DNA of 64,000 nucleotides. Origin: Nitrosomonas halophila (GTDB taxonomy: Bacteria; Pseudomonadota; Gammaproteobacteria; Burkholderiales; Nitrosomonadaceae). This document shows positions 31,950 through 41,416 of the stretch, in pieces. The notes beneath the pieces are model-generated. The model made no database searches and had not been told where the DNA came from. It saw only the letters and a list, made by a program, of their open reading frames with translations. How positions within the stretch are numbered: the stretch's first letter is position 1; the number at the start of each line of letters is the position of its first letter. A program made the position numbers and the translations under genes. The DNA lies in assembly GCF_900107165.1 (NCBI RefSeq), contig NZ_FNOY01000008.1, positions 16,128-80,127 of the forward strand. The letters are read 5' to 3'.

Positions 31950-32285
31950 TTATTCAGGTTCCTTGATTTCCTGGTCTTTTAGTCCACCATGATGGTTGCG
32001 GCGATCGATATTTTTTTCCTTGTATTTAAGAATCTGGCGATCGAGTTTATCCACCAGGCTATCGATCGAGGCATACATGTCGGGACCGTCGGCCTCGACG
32101 AAAATATCCTTACCCTTGACATGTATTGTCGCCTCAGCCTTTTGATTGAGTTTCTCTACGGATAGAATAACGCTGATATCGATGACATGGTCAAAATGGC
32201 GCGTAATTTTGTCAATTTTGGAAAGCACATATTCGCGCATTGCCGGAGTAATGTCGACATGATTGCCTGTGAGATTTAAATTCAT
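31950..32285 (-). CDS. hpf: Ribosome hibernation promoting factor
   Basis: Short HPF, 111 residues, starting MNLNLTGNHVDITPAMREYV and containing DVISVILSVEKLNQKAEATIHV and ADGPDMYASIDSLVDKLDRQ. It promotes 100S ribosome formation in stationary phase. It is separated from rpoN by MITE copy B (32324-32490), whose nearest end lies 38 bases before the hpf start, so the element occupies most of its promoter region. Confidence 0.95.
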   Translation of the reverse strand: MNLNLTGNHVDITPAMREYVLSKIDKITRHFDHVIDISVILSVEKLNQKAEATIHVKGKDIFVEADGPDMYASIDSLVDKLDRQILKYKEKNIDRRNHHGGLKDQEIKEPE

Positions 32286-32323
32286 TCTTTCTCCTTATTT
32301 TAGAGGATCGGTTTTAAGATAAC

Positions 32324-32490
32324 CTAGGAGGCTGTCCGAGAACAGACTGATCTACTGCGGACGAGCCTGGCTGGCCGGATTTTCCGATCCTTTTCGTTGA
32401 ATAGAACTACTATTCGCCTCAAATGATCGAAAAATCCCGCTCAGTCAGCTTCGCCCTCGCTACGATCGCTATTCTCGGACAGCCTCCTAG
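32324..32490 (+). mobile_element. MITE copy B (167 bp) between rpoN and hpf
   Basis: Same family as 5318-5484, opposite orientation, same 167-bp length, CTAG at both ends, ends GGAGGCTGTCCGAGAA and CTATTCTCGGACAGCCTCC. The right CTAG contains the rpoN stop codon (TAG read on the minus strand). It lies between rpoN and the hpf start, where a promoter would be expected, so it may provide a transcript-end hairpin for rpoN or alter expression of hpf-ptsN-hprK (inference). Confidence 0.92.
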
Positions 32491-33950
32491 AGTGCCTTGC
32501 GTAAATTGGTCGGGGGAATATGCATGAACTCCCGATATTTTGCAACCGTGCGGCGGGCGACCACGATGCCCTGCTGGGCGAGTATCCGCGAGATCTGGCC
32601 ATCATTGAGCGGTTTTCTCTGATCTTCGTTCTGTATCAATTGTTTAATCAAACCACGTATGGCGATGGCCGAACAGGTCTCGCCGGATTCTGTGCTGACA
32701 TGGCTGCCAAAAAAGTACTTGAGTTCGAAGATACCATGAGGGGTTCGCATGAATTTCTGATTCGTGACACGGGAAATGGTTGATTCATGTAAACCCAAAG
32801 TTTCTGCGATTTCGCGCATGACCAGCGGCCGGATGGCTATTTCACCATGGTCCAGGAAGGCTTGCTGCCGGTTGACGATTGCCTGGCTGACTCGGAGTAT
32901 GGTCTCAAGCCGTTGATGGACGTTTCTGATCAGCCAACGTGCCTCTTTCAGCTGGCCCATCAAGGGCTGAGTCGTTTCATCCCGGTGATGTTTCAGGATG
33001 CGCGCATATAAATGGTTGATATGGATGCGCGGGATCGAATCCGGATTGAGCCGCACGGTCCAGTTGTTGTGGAGCTTGGCTACAATCACATCGGGCGTGA
33101 TATAGCGCGCCGTGCTTGTATTGAAACTGGCGCCTGGCCTGGGATTCAACCGTGTAATCAGCTGCTGGATCGATTGCAGGCAGTTCTCGTCACAGTCCAA
33201 AACTTTTTTCAGCTGGCGGAAATTCTTGGCCGCGAGGCTTTCAAGGTGCTCACTGACCAGTTCGAGTGCCTCCTCGCGGAAAGGCGTATTTTCGGGCAGT
33301 GCATGCAGCTGCAGCGTCAGGCATTCTTTGAGGTTGCGCGCGCCCACTCCCGGTGGATCGAGTTGCTGGACATATTCAAGTGCCGCCTGCCAATCCTCAA
33401 CACCGATTCCCAGTTCAGCCTCAAGCATATGGGTCAGCTCATCCAGATCCTGGGTCAGATAACCCTCTTCATCCAGGCTATCGATCAATAAACCGGCAAT
33501 TTTCTTCTTTCGTTCAGACAGCTGACTTAAACTGATTTGCTGCAAAAGGTGTTCACGCAGACTGGTGGGTTTTGCTGCCAGTTGTGAAAAATCCGAGTCA
33601 CCTTCTTCATCGTCAGCCATATCGAAACGGGGTTCCTGACTGCCATACATCTGTTCATCAAGCTGATCGATCAAGGTGTCGGTATTCTCACTCATGGCGG
33701 GCGTGTCGGGCGATGCGGCGGAATCGGAGGAAAGCATCGAAGTGAAACTATCCAAAAAATCGCCGGTTTCGAACTCGTCACGATCGTTTCCGTCATCGAA
33801 TTCCAACAGCGGGTTTTCCTGCACGATCTGAGCGATTTCCTGGCTGAGCTCAAGCGTTGACAACTGCAACAATCGAATCGACTGCTGCAATTGCGGGGTC
33901 AGCGTGAGACCAGTAGACAGTTTGAGCTGAAGAGAAGGCTTCGTATTCAT
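32487..33950 (-). CDS. rpoN: RNA polymerase sigma-54 factor
   Basis: 487 residues. Region I is the glutamine-rich LSTGLTLTPQLQQSIRLLQL helix block; region II is acidic (DDGNDRDEFETGDF); the core-binding domain is in the middle; the helix-turn-helix is ETLGLHESTISRVTNQKF; and the RpoN box ARRTVAKYREFMHIP lies at the C-terminus. It follows lptB on the same strand in the usual order. The TAG stop coincides with the CTAG edge of MITE copy B. Confidence 0.97.
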   Translation of the reverse strand: MNTKPSLQLKLSTGLTLTPQLQQSIRLLQLSTLELSQEIAQIVQENPLLEFDDGNDRDEFETGDFLDSFTSMLSSDSAASPDTPAMSENTDTLIDQLDEQMYGSQEPRFDMADDEEGDSDFSQLAAKPTSLREHLLQQISLSQLSERKKKIAGLLIDSLDEEGYLTQDLDELTHMLEAELGIGVEDWQAALEYVQQLDPPGVGARNLKECLTLQLHALPENTPFREEALELVSEHLESLAAKNFRQLKKVLDCDENCLQSIQQLITRLNPRPGASFNTSTARYITPDVIVAKLHNNWTVRLNPDSIPRIHINHLYARILKHHRDETTQPLMGQLKEARWLIRNVHQRLETILRVSQAIVNRQQAFLDHGEIAIRPLVMREIAETLGLHESTISRVTNQKFMRTPHGIFELKYFFGSHVSTESGETCSAIAIRGLIKQLIQNEDQRKPLNDGQISRILAQQGIVVARRTVAKYREFMHIPPTNLRKAL

Positions 33951-33992
33951 GAAAAACAGTCAAGCTCCTGAGTGTGAAAGTATTTCCACTTG

Positions 33993-34715
33993 TCAAAGCC
34001 GGAAATTTTCTCCTAAATAGACTTCCCGGACACGCTCGTCGGCGATGAGTGCATTGGGTTCGCCGCTGGAAAGTACTGTCCCGTTGCTGATGATATAGGC
34101 ACGATCGCAAATTCCCAGTGTTTCCCGTACATTATGGTCGGTGATCAAGACACCGATGCCGCGCGTCTTGAGGAAGCGAATGACCCGCTGAATATCGATG
34201 ACAGCGATAGGATCCACCCCTGCAAAAGGTTCATCAAGCAGAATAAATCTCGGCTGGGAAGCCAGCGCCCGGGCTATTTCCACGCGCCGCCGCTCCCCGC
34301 CCGATAAACTGATGCCCGTGCTTTCTCGTAAATGACTGATATGCAGATCATGCAACAAATCATCCAGTCGCTGTTGGATATCTTCTTTTGTCAGGCGTTG
34401 TAACTCCAGAACTGCCAGAATATTGTCTTCGACGGAAAGCCGGCGGAAAACAGAAGCTTCCTGGGGGAGATAACTCAAACCCAAGTGTGCGCGCTTATGG
34501 ATCGGCAATAGGCTCAGATTATGCTCGTTTAGGAATATTTCGCCGCCGTTGACCGGCACCAATCCAACCACCATGTAAAAACAAGTAGTTTTACCGGCCC
34601 CATTGGGGCCGAGTAGGCCGACCACTTCTCCGCTCCGGACGGAGAACGATACATCGATCACCACCTTGCGCGATTTGTAGCTTTTTTGCAGATTTTCGGC
34701 TCTCAGTTCATTCAT
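33993..34715 (-). CDS. lptB: LPS export ABC ATPase LptB
   Basis: Cytoplasmic ATPase of the LptB2FG extractor that drives LPS transport to the outer membrane. Walker [18 protein letters not shown]-loop [15 protein letters not shown], signature [16 protein letters not shown] and Walker [17 protein letters not shown] are complete. 240 residues, typical. It lies 38 bp downstream of lptA and upstream of rpoN. Confidence 0.96.
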   Translation of the reverse strand: MNELRAENLQKSYKSRKVVIDVSFSVRSGEVVGLLGPNGAGKTTCFYMVVGLVPVNGGEIFLNEHNLSLLPIHKRAHLGLSYLPQEASVFRRLSVEDNILAVLELQRLTKEDIQQRLDDLLHDLHISHLRESTGISLSGGERRRVEIARALASQPRFILLDEPFAGVDPIAVIDIQRVIRFLKTRGIGVLITDHNVRETLGICDRAYIISNGTVLSSGEPNALIADERVREVYLGENFRL

Positions 34716-34753
34716 GCATCACCCAGTTTGACTTCAATGTGCCTGGAATTGCG

Positions 34754-35305
34754 TCAATTTTGTGATTCCTCGTCAGCCTGTTTGGTTCTGGGTTGAATGA
34801 CCGCACGTACTCTGCGATCTGAATCAACCTCGTTATTGGGCTGCAGTTTTCCTTTTACCTGGAAAAAATCCCGTGCGATATCATACGAGATGTAATCGCC
34901 TTCCACTTCATCGCCCCCCCGCTTCAGGCGGGCCTTGCCGAATAATTCTATTTTGTCGGTTTTATCGTCGTATTCAACGCGCTTGCTCCAGGCTTCAATA
35001 TATTCATCCACACCATCGCGTTTCTGCCGGAAACTGACCAAATCACCATAGGCTGTGGCATAGCGATAGCCAATTGGATCCTCCTTCATGATGACTTTGT
35101 CCGCGCGGATCACCAGCGTGCCTTGCGTCAGCACAACGTTGCCGGTAAAAATACTGGTCCGGAAGTCGCCTTTGCGTTTGTAGTCCTCAACGGTGGCGTG
35201 ATCCGCTTCCAAATGAATCGGTTGATCACGATCCGCACGCTCGCCCATGACAGCGGTTGAAAGAGCCATCATAACAAAAGCAAGCGAGATAAAAATAAGT
35301 TGCAT
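34754..35305 (-). CDS. lptA: LPS transport periplasmic protein LptA
   Basis: Periplasmic beta-jellyroll bridge for LPS. The start at 35305 gives a clean signal peptide (QLIFISLAFVMMALSTAVMG) before the mature HLEADHATVED; the frame is open to 35365. FTGNVVLTQGTLVIRADKVI and GGDEVEGDYISYDI are the OstA-fold strands. About 183 residues. Downstream of lptC, upstream of lptB. Confidence 0.92.
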   Translation of the reverse strand: MQLIFISLAFVMMALSTAVMGERADRDQPIHLEADHATVEDYKRKGDFRTSIFTGNVVLTQGTLVIRADKVIMKEDPIGYRYATAYGDLVSFRQKRDGVDEYIEAWSKRVEYDDKTDKIELFGKARLKRGGDEVEGDYISYDIARDFFQVKGKLQPNNEVDSDRRVRAVIQPRTKQADEESQN

Positions 35306-35413
35306 GGCGCGCTGTTCCAGTGAGAGAAATCCGATAAATGTCAGGTATTTCAATTTAACAATCATCGCAGCGACTGATTGAACTGTACTCCAGGATCTTG
35401 CCGTCGTGCGACG

Positions 35414-35983
35414 TTAGCGTCGAGTACGTTCATCTCTAGCGCTGACCCGTGACAAGAGCTGAATGTCCCCGGTTTGATTGTTCAATACCATTCCCACAGC
35501 GTTGATCGTGCTATTCATTCTGGTCACAACGACGGACTGATCGGTTTTGGCAGTACTCCCGTCCGGAATAAGGTGTAAAAAAGTAGTCAGCATGGTGACT
35601 TTATCTCGATCCGCGTCTTCTCCCCTGATCACCGAGACGTTCCCGCTGAGATAAATATCTTTGCCACCTTCGGTCAGTTCCGCATGGTCGGCGCTAACTC
35701 TGATCATGGGTTGATCGGGTTCGATGCTGGTAAAATTCACCTGCTCCAAGTGAGTAATATCCCCTTGCGGGTAATGCGTCAGTGTGTGAGCAGTAAATAG
35801 ACGATGTGCCGCCAACGTATAATCAACCTGAATCCCATCCAGATTTTCGATGATGTAATCCACGCCCTGCTGCAACTCGCCATTTTGCTGAACGCCGGGC
35901 TGCTGCATCTTGTCCAGCCAGTAGGTCAGCACCACGAGCACGACAAGCCAGGGAGCCAGTCGTGAGACCAATGGACGAATCAT
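35414..35983 (-). CDS. lptC: LPS export protein LptC
   Basis: Single-pass bitopic protein with an N-terminal anchor (RLAPWLVVLVVLTYWLD) and periplasmic OstA-like domain (DYIIENLDGIQVDYTL, HAELTEGGKDIYLSGNVSVI). 189 residues. First gene of lptC-lptA-lptB-rpoN. The kdsD/kdsC genes that often precede lptC are not present here. Confidence 0.9.
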   Translation of the reverse strand: MIRPLVSRLAPWLVVLVVLTYWLDKMQQPGVQQNGELQQGVDYIIENLDGIQVDYTLAAHRLFTAHTLTHYPQGDITHLEQVNFTSIEPDQPMIRVSADHAELTEGGKDIYLSGNVSVIRGEDADRDKVTMLTTFLHLIPDGSTAKTDQSVVVTRMNSTINAVGMVLNNQTGDIQLLSRVSARDERTRR

Positions 35984-36288
35984 TTTGCGTTACGTTTACT
36001 TTGCAATGGTTTTACCCGTATGGGTTTCAGAACGAAACGGACAGCATACAAAGCACTGTTATGCTTGATTTTTCAATATTATAACAGAACCAATTTTACT
36101 TTATGGTGGGTAACATCAAGGGTTTTTCCCGCGCTGTTTCTTGATTGATAGGCAAAAATAGCTGAATCGCCAGCGCTTGGCAAATAGCCGGGCTGGGTAA
36201 TTTAATCTGTTGAATTGCACTTTATGCTTGAATAAGCCTCTCATTATGGTTATGGTCGCGTTTCCCGGTAAATGAATTTGGATTAAGC
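35984..36288. promoter_or_regulatory. Divergent promoter region lptC / nadA
   Basis: 305 bases between divergently transcribed lptC and nadA with no gene. On the minus strand a consensus TATAAT (36083 down to 36078) lies about 95 bases before the lptC start and is a good -10 candidate, without a clear -35. No specific operator is evident. Confidence 0.4.
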
Positions 36289-37389
36289 ATGCAAATGAAT
36301 GCCATCGATTTTGAAAAATACGAATTGTTGCAAGATGAGGTTTGCGCACAACGAATTGTCGCAGCCAAGCAGAAGCTCGGCAAACGCACCGTGATACTGG
36401 CGCACCATTATCAACGTGCAGATGTCTACCAACATGCGGATCTGACGGGTGATTCGCTCAAGCTCTCCTATCTGGCCGCTCAAACGGATGCGGATTATTT
36501 GGTCTTTTGCGGCGTGCATTTCATGGCCGAGGTGGCAGATATCCTTTCCAGTTCCGAGCAGGTCGTTATATTGCCTGATCTGTCTGCCGGCTGTTCCATG
36601 GCGGATATGGCCAATCTCGCCAAAGTGGAGCGAGCCTGGCGTGAATTGGCTGAAGTAATCGATCCGGATGCATTGATCACACCGGTGACCTATATCAATT
36701 CCAGCGCCGACTTGAAAGCTTTTTGCGGAGAACATGGCGGTATAGTGTGCACCTCCAGCAATGCTACCAAAATTCTGCAATGGTCGTTTGCCCAGCGAGA
36801 AAAAGTATTGTTTTTCCCCGATCAGCACTTGGGACGCTGGAGCGGTCATCAAATGGGCCTGTCCTTGGAAGAGATGCCGGTTTGGGATTTCGATGAACCG
36901 ATGGGGGGGTTGACTCCCGAACAAATCGACAAGGCCAAGATATTGTTATGGAAGGGGCATTGCTCGGTCCATCAAATGTTTCAGCCACAGCATATTTTGC
37001 GTTTTCGTAATCAACATCCCGATGGGTTGGTGATTTCCCATCCGGAATGCAGTTTTGAAGTTTGCAAGGCTTCCGACTTTGTCGGCTCGACCGAATATAT
37101 CATCAATACCATACGGGAAGCTGAGCCTGGCACGCGTTGGTTGGTCGGAACCGAATTGAACTTGGTTGGGCGCATCGCGGAGGAATTCAAGTCGCAAGGA
37201 AAAATGATTCAGTTCATGTCACCGATGGTGTGTATGTGTTCAACCATGGCGCGGATTGATCCGCAGCATCTGGCCTGGTCACTCGAGAATCTTGTCGATG
37301 GTCGGGTGGTCAATCAAATCAAGGTACCGGAGCGGGAGGCCAAGCTGGCAAGATTGGCCCTTGAAAAAATGCTGGCTGTCTCAAAATAG
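36289..37389 (+). CDS. nadA: Quinolinate synthase A
   Basis: 4Fe-4S enzyme condensing iminoaspartate and dihydroxyacetone phosphate to quinolinate for NAD synthesis. Conserved blocks are TVILAHHYQRADVYQHADLTG, the first cluster Cys in DLSAGCSMAD, NSSADLKAFCGEHGG with CTSSNA, HPECSFEVC, and a CMCSTMARIDPQHL end. The 366-residue length is that of the long proteobacterial form. Stands alone on the plus strand, divergent from the lpt genes. Confidence 0.96.
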   Translation: MQMNAIDFEKYELLQDEVCAQRIVAAKQKLGKRTVILAHHYQRADVYQHADLTGDSLKLSYLAAQTDADYLVFCGVHFMAEVADILSSSEQVVILPDLSAGCSMADMANLAKVERAWRELAEVIDPDALITPVTYINSSADLKAFCGEHGGIVCTSSNATKILQWSFAQREKVLFFPDQHLGRWSGHQMGLSLEEMPVWDFDEPMGGLTPEQIDKAKILLWKGHCSVHQMFQPQHILRFRNQHPDGLVISHPECSFEVCKASDFVGSTEYIINTIREAEPGTRWLVGTELNLVGRIAEEFKSQGKMIQFMSPMVCMCSTMARIDPQHLAWSLENLVDGRVVNQIKVPEREAKLARLALEKMLAVSK

Positions 37390-37452
37390 AAAAGAAGTGC
37401 AGCCAAGTGTTTTATAACGGCTGGTAATGTCCAGCGATTGGATAGTTGATTT

Positions 37453-38208
37453 ATGCCAGACAAGTCATTGCACATTGCCACTTACAATATCCACAAGGGG
37501 TTGTCCTATTTCAACCGCCGTATGATGCTGCACGAGTTACGCGACCGTTTGCGTGATCTCGATGTCGATCTCGTGTTTTTGCAGGAAGTGGTCGGTGAGC
37601 ATGTGCGGCATGCCTCCCGCTTCCAGAATTGGCCAGAAACTTCCCAATATGAGTTTCTGGCCGATACAGTATGGCAGGATTTCGCTTATGGAAAAAATGC
37701 CGTGCATGACTACGGTCATCACGGAAATGCCATTCTCAGCCGTTTTCCAATCTTGAGCTGGGAGAATGAAGATATTTCGGCCCACCGTTTTGAAAGCCGC
37801 GGCCTCTTGCACTGCGAGATTGAAATTCCGGGCTGGGATGAAACGCTGCACTGCCTGTGCGTCCATTTGGGGTTATTCAAGCGCGGGCGGAGTGTACAAC
37901 TTCAGGCTATGGAAAAACGGATTCAGGAGCTGGTGCCGCCCGAGGCACCCTTGGTTGTTGCGGGGGATTTCAATGATTGGCGCGGTTTGGCCAATCGGGT
38001 TCTGGTCGACCATTTGAAACTGACTGAAGTATTTCAGCATGCGCATGGTAAGACTGCCCGCAGCTATCCTTCCATACTGCCCATGCTGCGCCTCGACAGG
38101 ATCTATGTGCGTGGCTTTCAAATCAAGCATGCGCGCATCCTGCACAACCGTGCCTGGTCGAAAATTTCCGATCATGCCGCGCTGGCAGCCAATCTGATTC
38201 GTCTATGA
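37453..38208 (+). CDS. Endonuclease/exonuclease/phosphatase (EEP) family protein
   Basis: 251 residues with the four EEP blocks: TYNIHKGLSYF, LVFLQEVVGE (metal-binding Glu), HGNAILSRFPI, VVAGDFNDW and SDHAALAANL. No signal peptide, so cytoplasmic. The stop overlaps the start of clsB by four bases; this pair is commonly linked, suggesting a role in phospholipid metabolism, but the substrate is unknown. Confidence 0.9.
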   Translation: MPDKSLHIATYNIHKGLSYFNRRMMLHELRDRLRDLDVDLVFLQEVVGEHVRHASRFQNWPETSQYEFLADTVWQDFAYGKNAVHDYGHHGNAILSRFPILSWENEDISAHRFESRGLLHCEIEIPGWDETLHCLCVHLGLFKRGRSVQLQAMEKRIQELVPPEAPLVVAGDFNDWRGLANRVLVDHLKLTEVFQHAHGKTARSYPSILPMLRLDRIYVRGFQIKHARILHNRAWSKISDHAALAANLIRL

Positions 38209-39374
38209 GAGTGCCCGATTTTATCGAGGGTAACCAAATTACATTACTCCATAATGGAGAGGAATATTTTCCAGCGCTGGAAACTGCTATCGATGCAGCC
38301 CAGCTGGAGATATACCTTGAAACCTATATTTTTGAATATGACGCGACTGGCATCCTCATCGCCGCTGCCTTGAAGCGGGCAGCCCAGCGAGGGGTGGCTG
38401 TCCGATTATTGATCGATGGATTCGGCTCCTTCAATTTACCCAGTGCGATGATTCAGGAACTGCTGGCAGTTGGCGTTCAGGTGCTGATTTACCGGCAGGA
38501 ATTTTTTTCTTTCCAACTGAAGCGCTACCGCCTGCGTCGCATGCATCGCAAACTGGCGGTTATGGATGCACGGATCGCGTTTGTGGGCGGCATCAACATC
38601 ATCGACGACTATCATGAGCCCGATGCACTGTGGCCGCGCTTTGATTATGCAGTTGAAATCAAGGGGCCGTTGCTAAGGAAAATTCATGCGGCAGCAAGGC
38701 ATTTATGGATGCTGGTTGCATGGGCGCACTTCAAAAAACGTTGGGCCGATGATCTTTGCATCGACCAAGATGCATTACCGACAGGCAAGCAGCGGGCGGC
38801 TTTCGTGATTCGGGACAATCTGCGGAATCGGCGCAGTATTGAGCGCTGTTATCTCAAAGCAATTGCTTCCGCCCGCCAGGAAATCATCATTGCAAATGCC
38901 TATTTCCTGCCCGGCCTCAATTTCCGGCATGCCTTGATCAAAGCCGCTCGGCGGGGTGTTTCGGTCATACTGCTTTTGCAGGGAAAAATCGAATACCGCT
39001 TGCAGTACTATGCCACGCGCGCTTTATATGGCAGTCTGCTGGATGCTGGTATCAGTATTTACGAGTATCAGCAGGGATATTTACACGCCAAGGTAGCAGT
39101 GGTCGATCACATATGGTCCACTGTTGGCTCTTCCAATATCGACCCTTTCAGCTTGCTGCTGGCACGCGAAGCCAACGTCATCATCAGTGACCGAATATTT
39201 GCCACAGAACTGCGCAACAGCCTCCAGCAGGCTTTAGCCACATCCTCTCCGATCTTGCAGCATTTCTGGAACAGGTACTCCTGGCTCAGGCGGGGCTTGA
39301 ACTGGGTATGCTACTATTTTGTTCGGGTGCTACAAGGGCTATCGGGCTACAGTCGTGAAGGAAGCCGGATTTAG
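38205..39374 (+). CDS. clsB: Cardiolipin synthase B-type phospholipase D protein
   Basis: 389 residues with two PLD motifs: HRKLAVMDARIAFVGGINI in the first half and HAKVAVVDHIWSTVGSSNIDP in the second, both HxKxxxxD. There are no N-terminal membrane helices, as in ClsB rather than ClsA; a C-terminal aromatic segment may touch the membrane. Makes cardiolipin from phosphatidylglycerol (family knowledge). Translationally coupled to the EEP gene. Confidence 0.9.
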   Translation: MRVPDFIEGNQITLLHNGEEYFPALETAIDAAQLEIYLETYIFEYDATGILIAAALKRAAQRGVAVRLLIDGFGSFNLPSAMIQELLAVGVQVLIYRQEFFSFQLKRYRLRRMHRKLAVMDARIAFVGGINIIDDYHEPDALWPRFDYAVEIKGPLLRKIHAAARHLWMLVAWAHFKKRWADDLCIDQDALPTGKQRAAFVIRDNLRNRRSIERCYLKAIASARQEIIIANAYFLPGLNFRHALIKAARRGVSVILLLQGKIEYRLQYYATRALYGSLLDAGISIYEYQQGYLHAKVAVVDHIWSTVGSSNIDPFSLLLAREANVIISDRIFATELRNSLQQALATSSPILQHFWNRYSWLRRGLNWVCYYFVRVLQGLSGYSREGSRI

Positions 39375-39478
39375 TCAATTGATGCCAAAAACAGCGTTTG
39401 CCATCACAATTGCAGCTACTCATTGCCACAATCGGTTTTTTTCAATCCTTTCCTGAAAATCTGATTCGTTACCGAGTG

Positions 39479-39484
39479 TATAAT
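39479..39484 (+). promoter_or_regulatory. Candidate -10 element upstream of pcnB
   Basis: A perfect TATAAT 28 bases before the pcnB start codon. No good -35 is seen at 16-18 bases upstream, so it is only a candidate promoter. Confidence 0.4.
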
Positions 39485-39512
39485 CTATCGCTTATTGGTT
39501 TGATATTCAGGC

Positions 39513-40883
39513 ATGATCCGTAAATTTCTGCGCCGTATTTTTTCTTCAAATGCCACTACTCCTGTGACCGAAAAAGGGTGCCGCACAATTTCATGCGAAG
39601 AGCATGGCATTACGCGTAGCCGCATCAGTTCGAGCTCATTGAAAGTTGCCTTGACCTTACAGCAGGCGGGCTATTCTGCTTATGTCGTGGGCGGCGCCGT
39701 TCGTGATTTGCTGCTGGGGCTCAAACCCAAGGATTACGATGTTGCAACCAATGCGACGCCCGAGGAGGTGCGTGCTGTTTTCAGGCGTTCGCGCATCATA
39801 GGGCGGCGCTTTCGTTTGGTGCATGTGATCAGTCATGGTGAGATCGTGGAGGTTTCCACTTTTCGCGGCGGTATGCTTGGAGACGCTTCCCGGCCAGATA
39901 CCGGGCAGGGTTATGCGGACGCTAATGGGCGCCTGCTGCATGACAACATATTCGGCAGTCAGGAAGAAGATGTCAGGCGGCGCGATTTCACCATCAATGC
40001 CTTGTTTTACGACCCTGCGACCGAAGAAATCCTTGACTACCTGGACGGCTTTGAGGATGTACTGTCCAAGCGGTTGTGCATGATAGGCGAGCCCGAACAG
40101 CGTTACCGGGAAGATCCCGTCCGGATGTTGCGGGCGGTTCGTTTGGCGGCCAAGCTCGGCATCCAGATCGAAGACAGGACGGCCGCCCCGATCGGGGATT
40201 TGGCGCCTTTACTGCAGAATGTGCCGCCGGCCCGTTTATACGATGAAATGTTGAAGCTATTGTTCTCCGGCCATGCGCTGGCTGCAGTGGTGGATCTGCG
40301 TACCCGGGGTCTGCACCATGGATTGCTGCCGATGCTGGATGTGATCTTGGAGCAACCCCTCGGCGAACGTTTCATCACCTTGGCGCTCAGAAATACCGAT
40401 GAGCGTGTGCAGCAGGGTAAGCCGGTTTCACCCGGCTTTCTCTTCGCGGCGCTGTTGTGGCACGAAGTCCTGGCGGCCTGGAATGTGCAGCTCAAAACCG
40501 GGGAGAGGCCGATTCCGGCGCTCTATAGAGTGATGGGAAACGTATTGGCAACGCAACGCGGCCGACTGGCCATCCCGCGCAGGTTTGATGGGGTAATCTT
40601 CGATATCTGGTCCATGCAGCCAAGATTCGAGTCCCGTGCAGGACGCAAGCCATTCCGTTTGCTGGAGCATCCAAATTTCCGGGCAGCCTATGATTTCATG
40701 TTGTTGCGTTGCAAGAGCGGTGAAATCGATTCAGAACTGGCGCAGTGGTGGCAGACATTCAAGAACGCGGATCACACCATCCGGGAGAGCATGCTGCATC
40801 AGGAAGTTTCGCCCAAACGGCGCAGAAGACGGCGCAGCCGCCGCAAGCCGGCCGATCATGAAAAAGCCGAAACTGTTCAATAA
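39513..40883 (+). CDS. pcnB: Poly(A) polymerase I
   Basis: Adds poly(A) tails that target RNA for decay. The nucleotidyltransferase motif is AYVVGGAVRDLLLGLKPKDY with DYDVATNATPEEV carrying the catalytic Asp pair; RRRDFTINALFYD and EDPVRMLRAVRLAAKLG distinguish the family. The C-terminus is a strongly basic arginine-rich tail (KRRRRRRSRRK), usual for PcnB and distinguishing it from CCA-adding enzymes. 456 residues. Followed closely by folK, the common proteobacterial order. Confidence 0.94.
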   Translation: MIRKFLRRIFSSNATTPVTEKGCRTISCEEHGITRSRISSSSLKVALTLQQAGYSAYVVGGAVRDLLLGLKPKDYDVATNATPEEVRAVFRRSRIIGRRFRLVHVISHGEIVEVSTFRGGMLGDASRPDTGQGYADANGRLLHDNIFGSQEEDVRRRDFTINALFYDPATEEILDYLDGFEDVLSKRLCMIGEPEQRYREDPVRMLRAVRLAAKLGIQIEDRTAAPIGDLAPLLQNVPPARLYDEMLKLLFSGHALAAVVDLRTRGLHHGLLPMLDVILEQPLGERFITLALRNTDERVQQGKPVSPGFLFAALLWHEVLAAWNVQLKTGERPIPALYRVMGNVLATQRGRLAIPRRFDGVIFDIWSMQPRFESRAGRKPFRLLEHPNFRAAYDFMLLRCKSGEIDSELAQWWQTFKNADHTIRESMLHQEVSPKRRRRRRSRRKPADHEKAETVQ

Positions 40884-40894
40884 TTGTATCAATC

Positions 40895-41416
40895 ATGCCC
40901 GCAGAATCCGCTCAAACGCAATCAGCGCCGACCAGGCAAGCCTATATCGCATTGGGAAGCAATCTGGACAATCCCCTGTTTCAAGTCAGGCGAGCAATGC
41001 TGCTGCTGGCCGAACTTGAACATTCACATCTGGTCAAGCGTTCCTCATTTTACCGCAGCGCCCCACTGGGTAAAACGGACCAGCCCGACTTCATCAATGC
41101 GGTAGTGCAAATGGAAACGAAATTGACGCCACACCACTTGCTGGAGGCACTGCTGGAAATCGAGCGGGCCTGCGGCCGGATTCGGACCTACCCGAATGCA
41201 CCGCGGATACTCGACCTGGATATTCTGTTGTATGATGGATTGCAGTTCCAGGACGAAAGGTTGGTTTTGCCGCATCCGCGCATGCACGAACGGGCCTTCG
41301 TGCTGCAACCCTTATTGGAAATTACCAGTACATGCATGATTCCGGGGCGAGGCAGCGCGGCTGAGTGCTTGAGCGCATGCAACGACCAATCATTGGAGCG
41401 TATTGCATCATCATGA
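40895..41416 (+). CDS. folK: 6-hydroxymethyl-7,8-dihydropterin pyrophosphokinase
   Basis: Folate biosynthesis enzyme, 173 residues. YIALGSNLDNP at the start, SSFYRSAPLGKTDQPDFINAV and RILDLDILLYDG with LPHPRMHERAFVLQPL are the HPPK signatures. It lies 11 bp after pcnB and its TGA overlaps the ATG of the next gene. Confidence 0.95.
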   Translation: MPAESAQTQSAPTRQAYIALGSNLDNPLFQVRRAMLLLAELEHSHLVKRSSFYRSAPLGKTDQPDFINAVVQMETKLTPHHLLEALLEIERACGRIRTYPNAPRILDLDILLYDGLQFQDERLVLPHPRMHERAFVLQPLLEITSTCMIPGRGSAAECLSACNDQSLERIASS

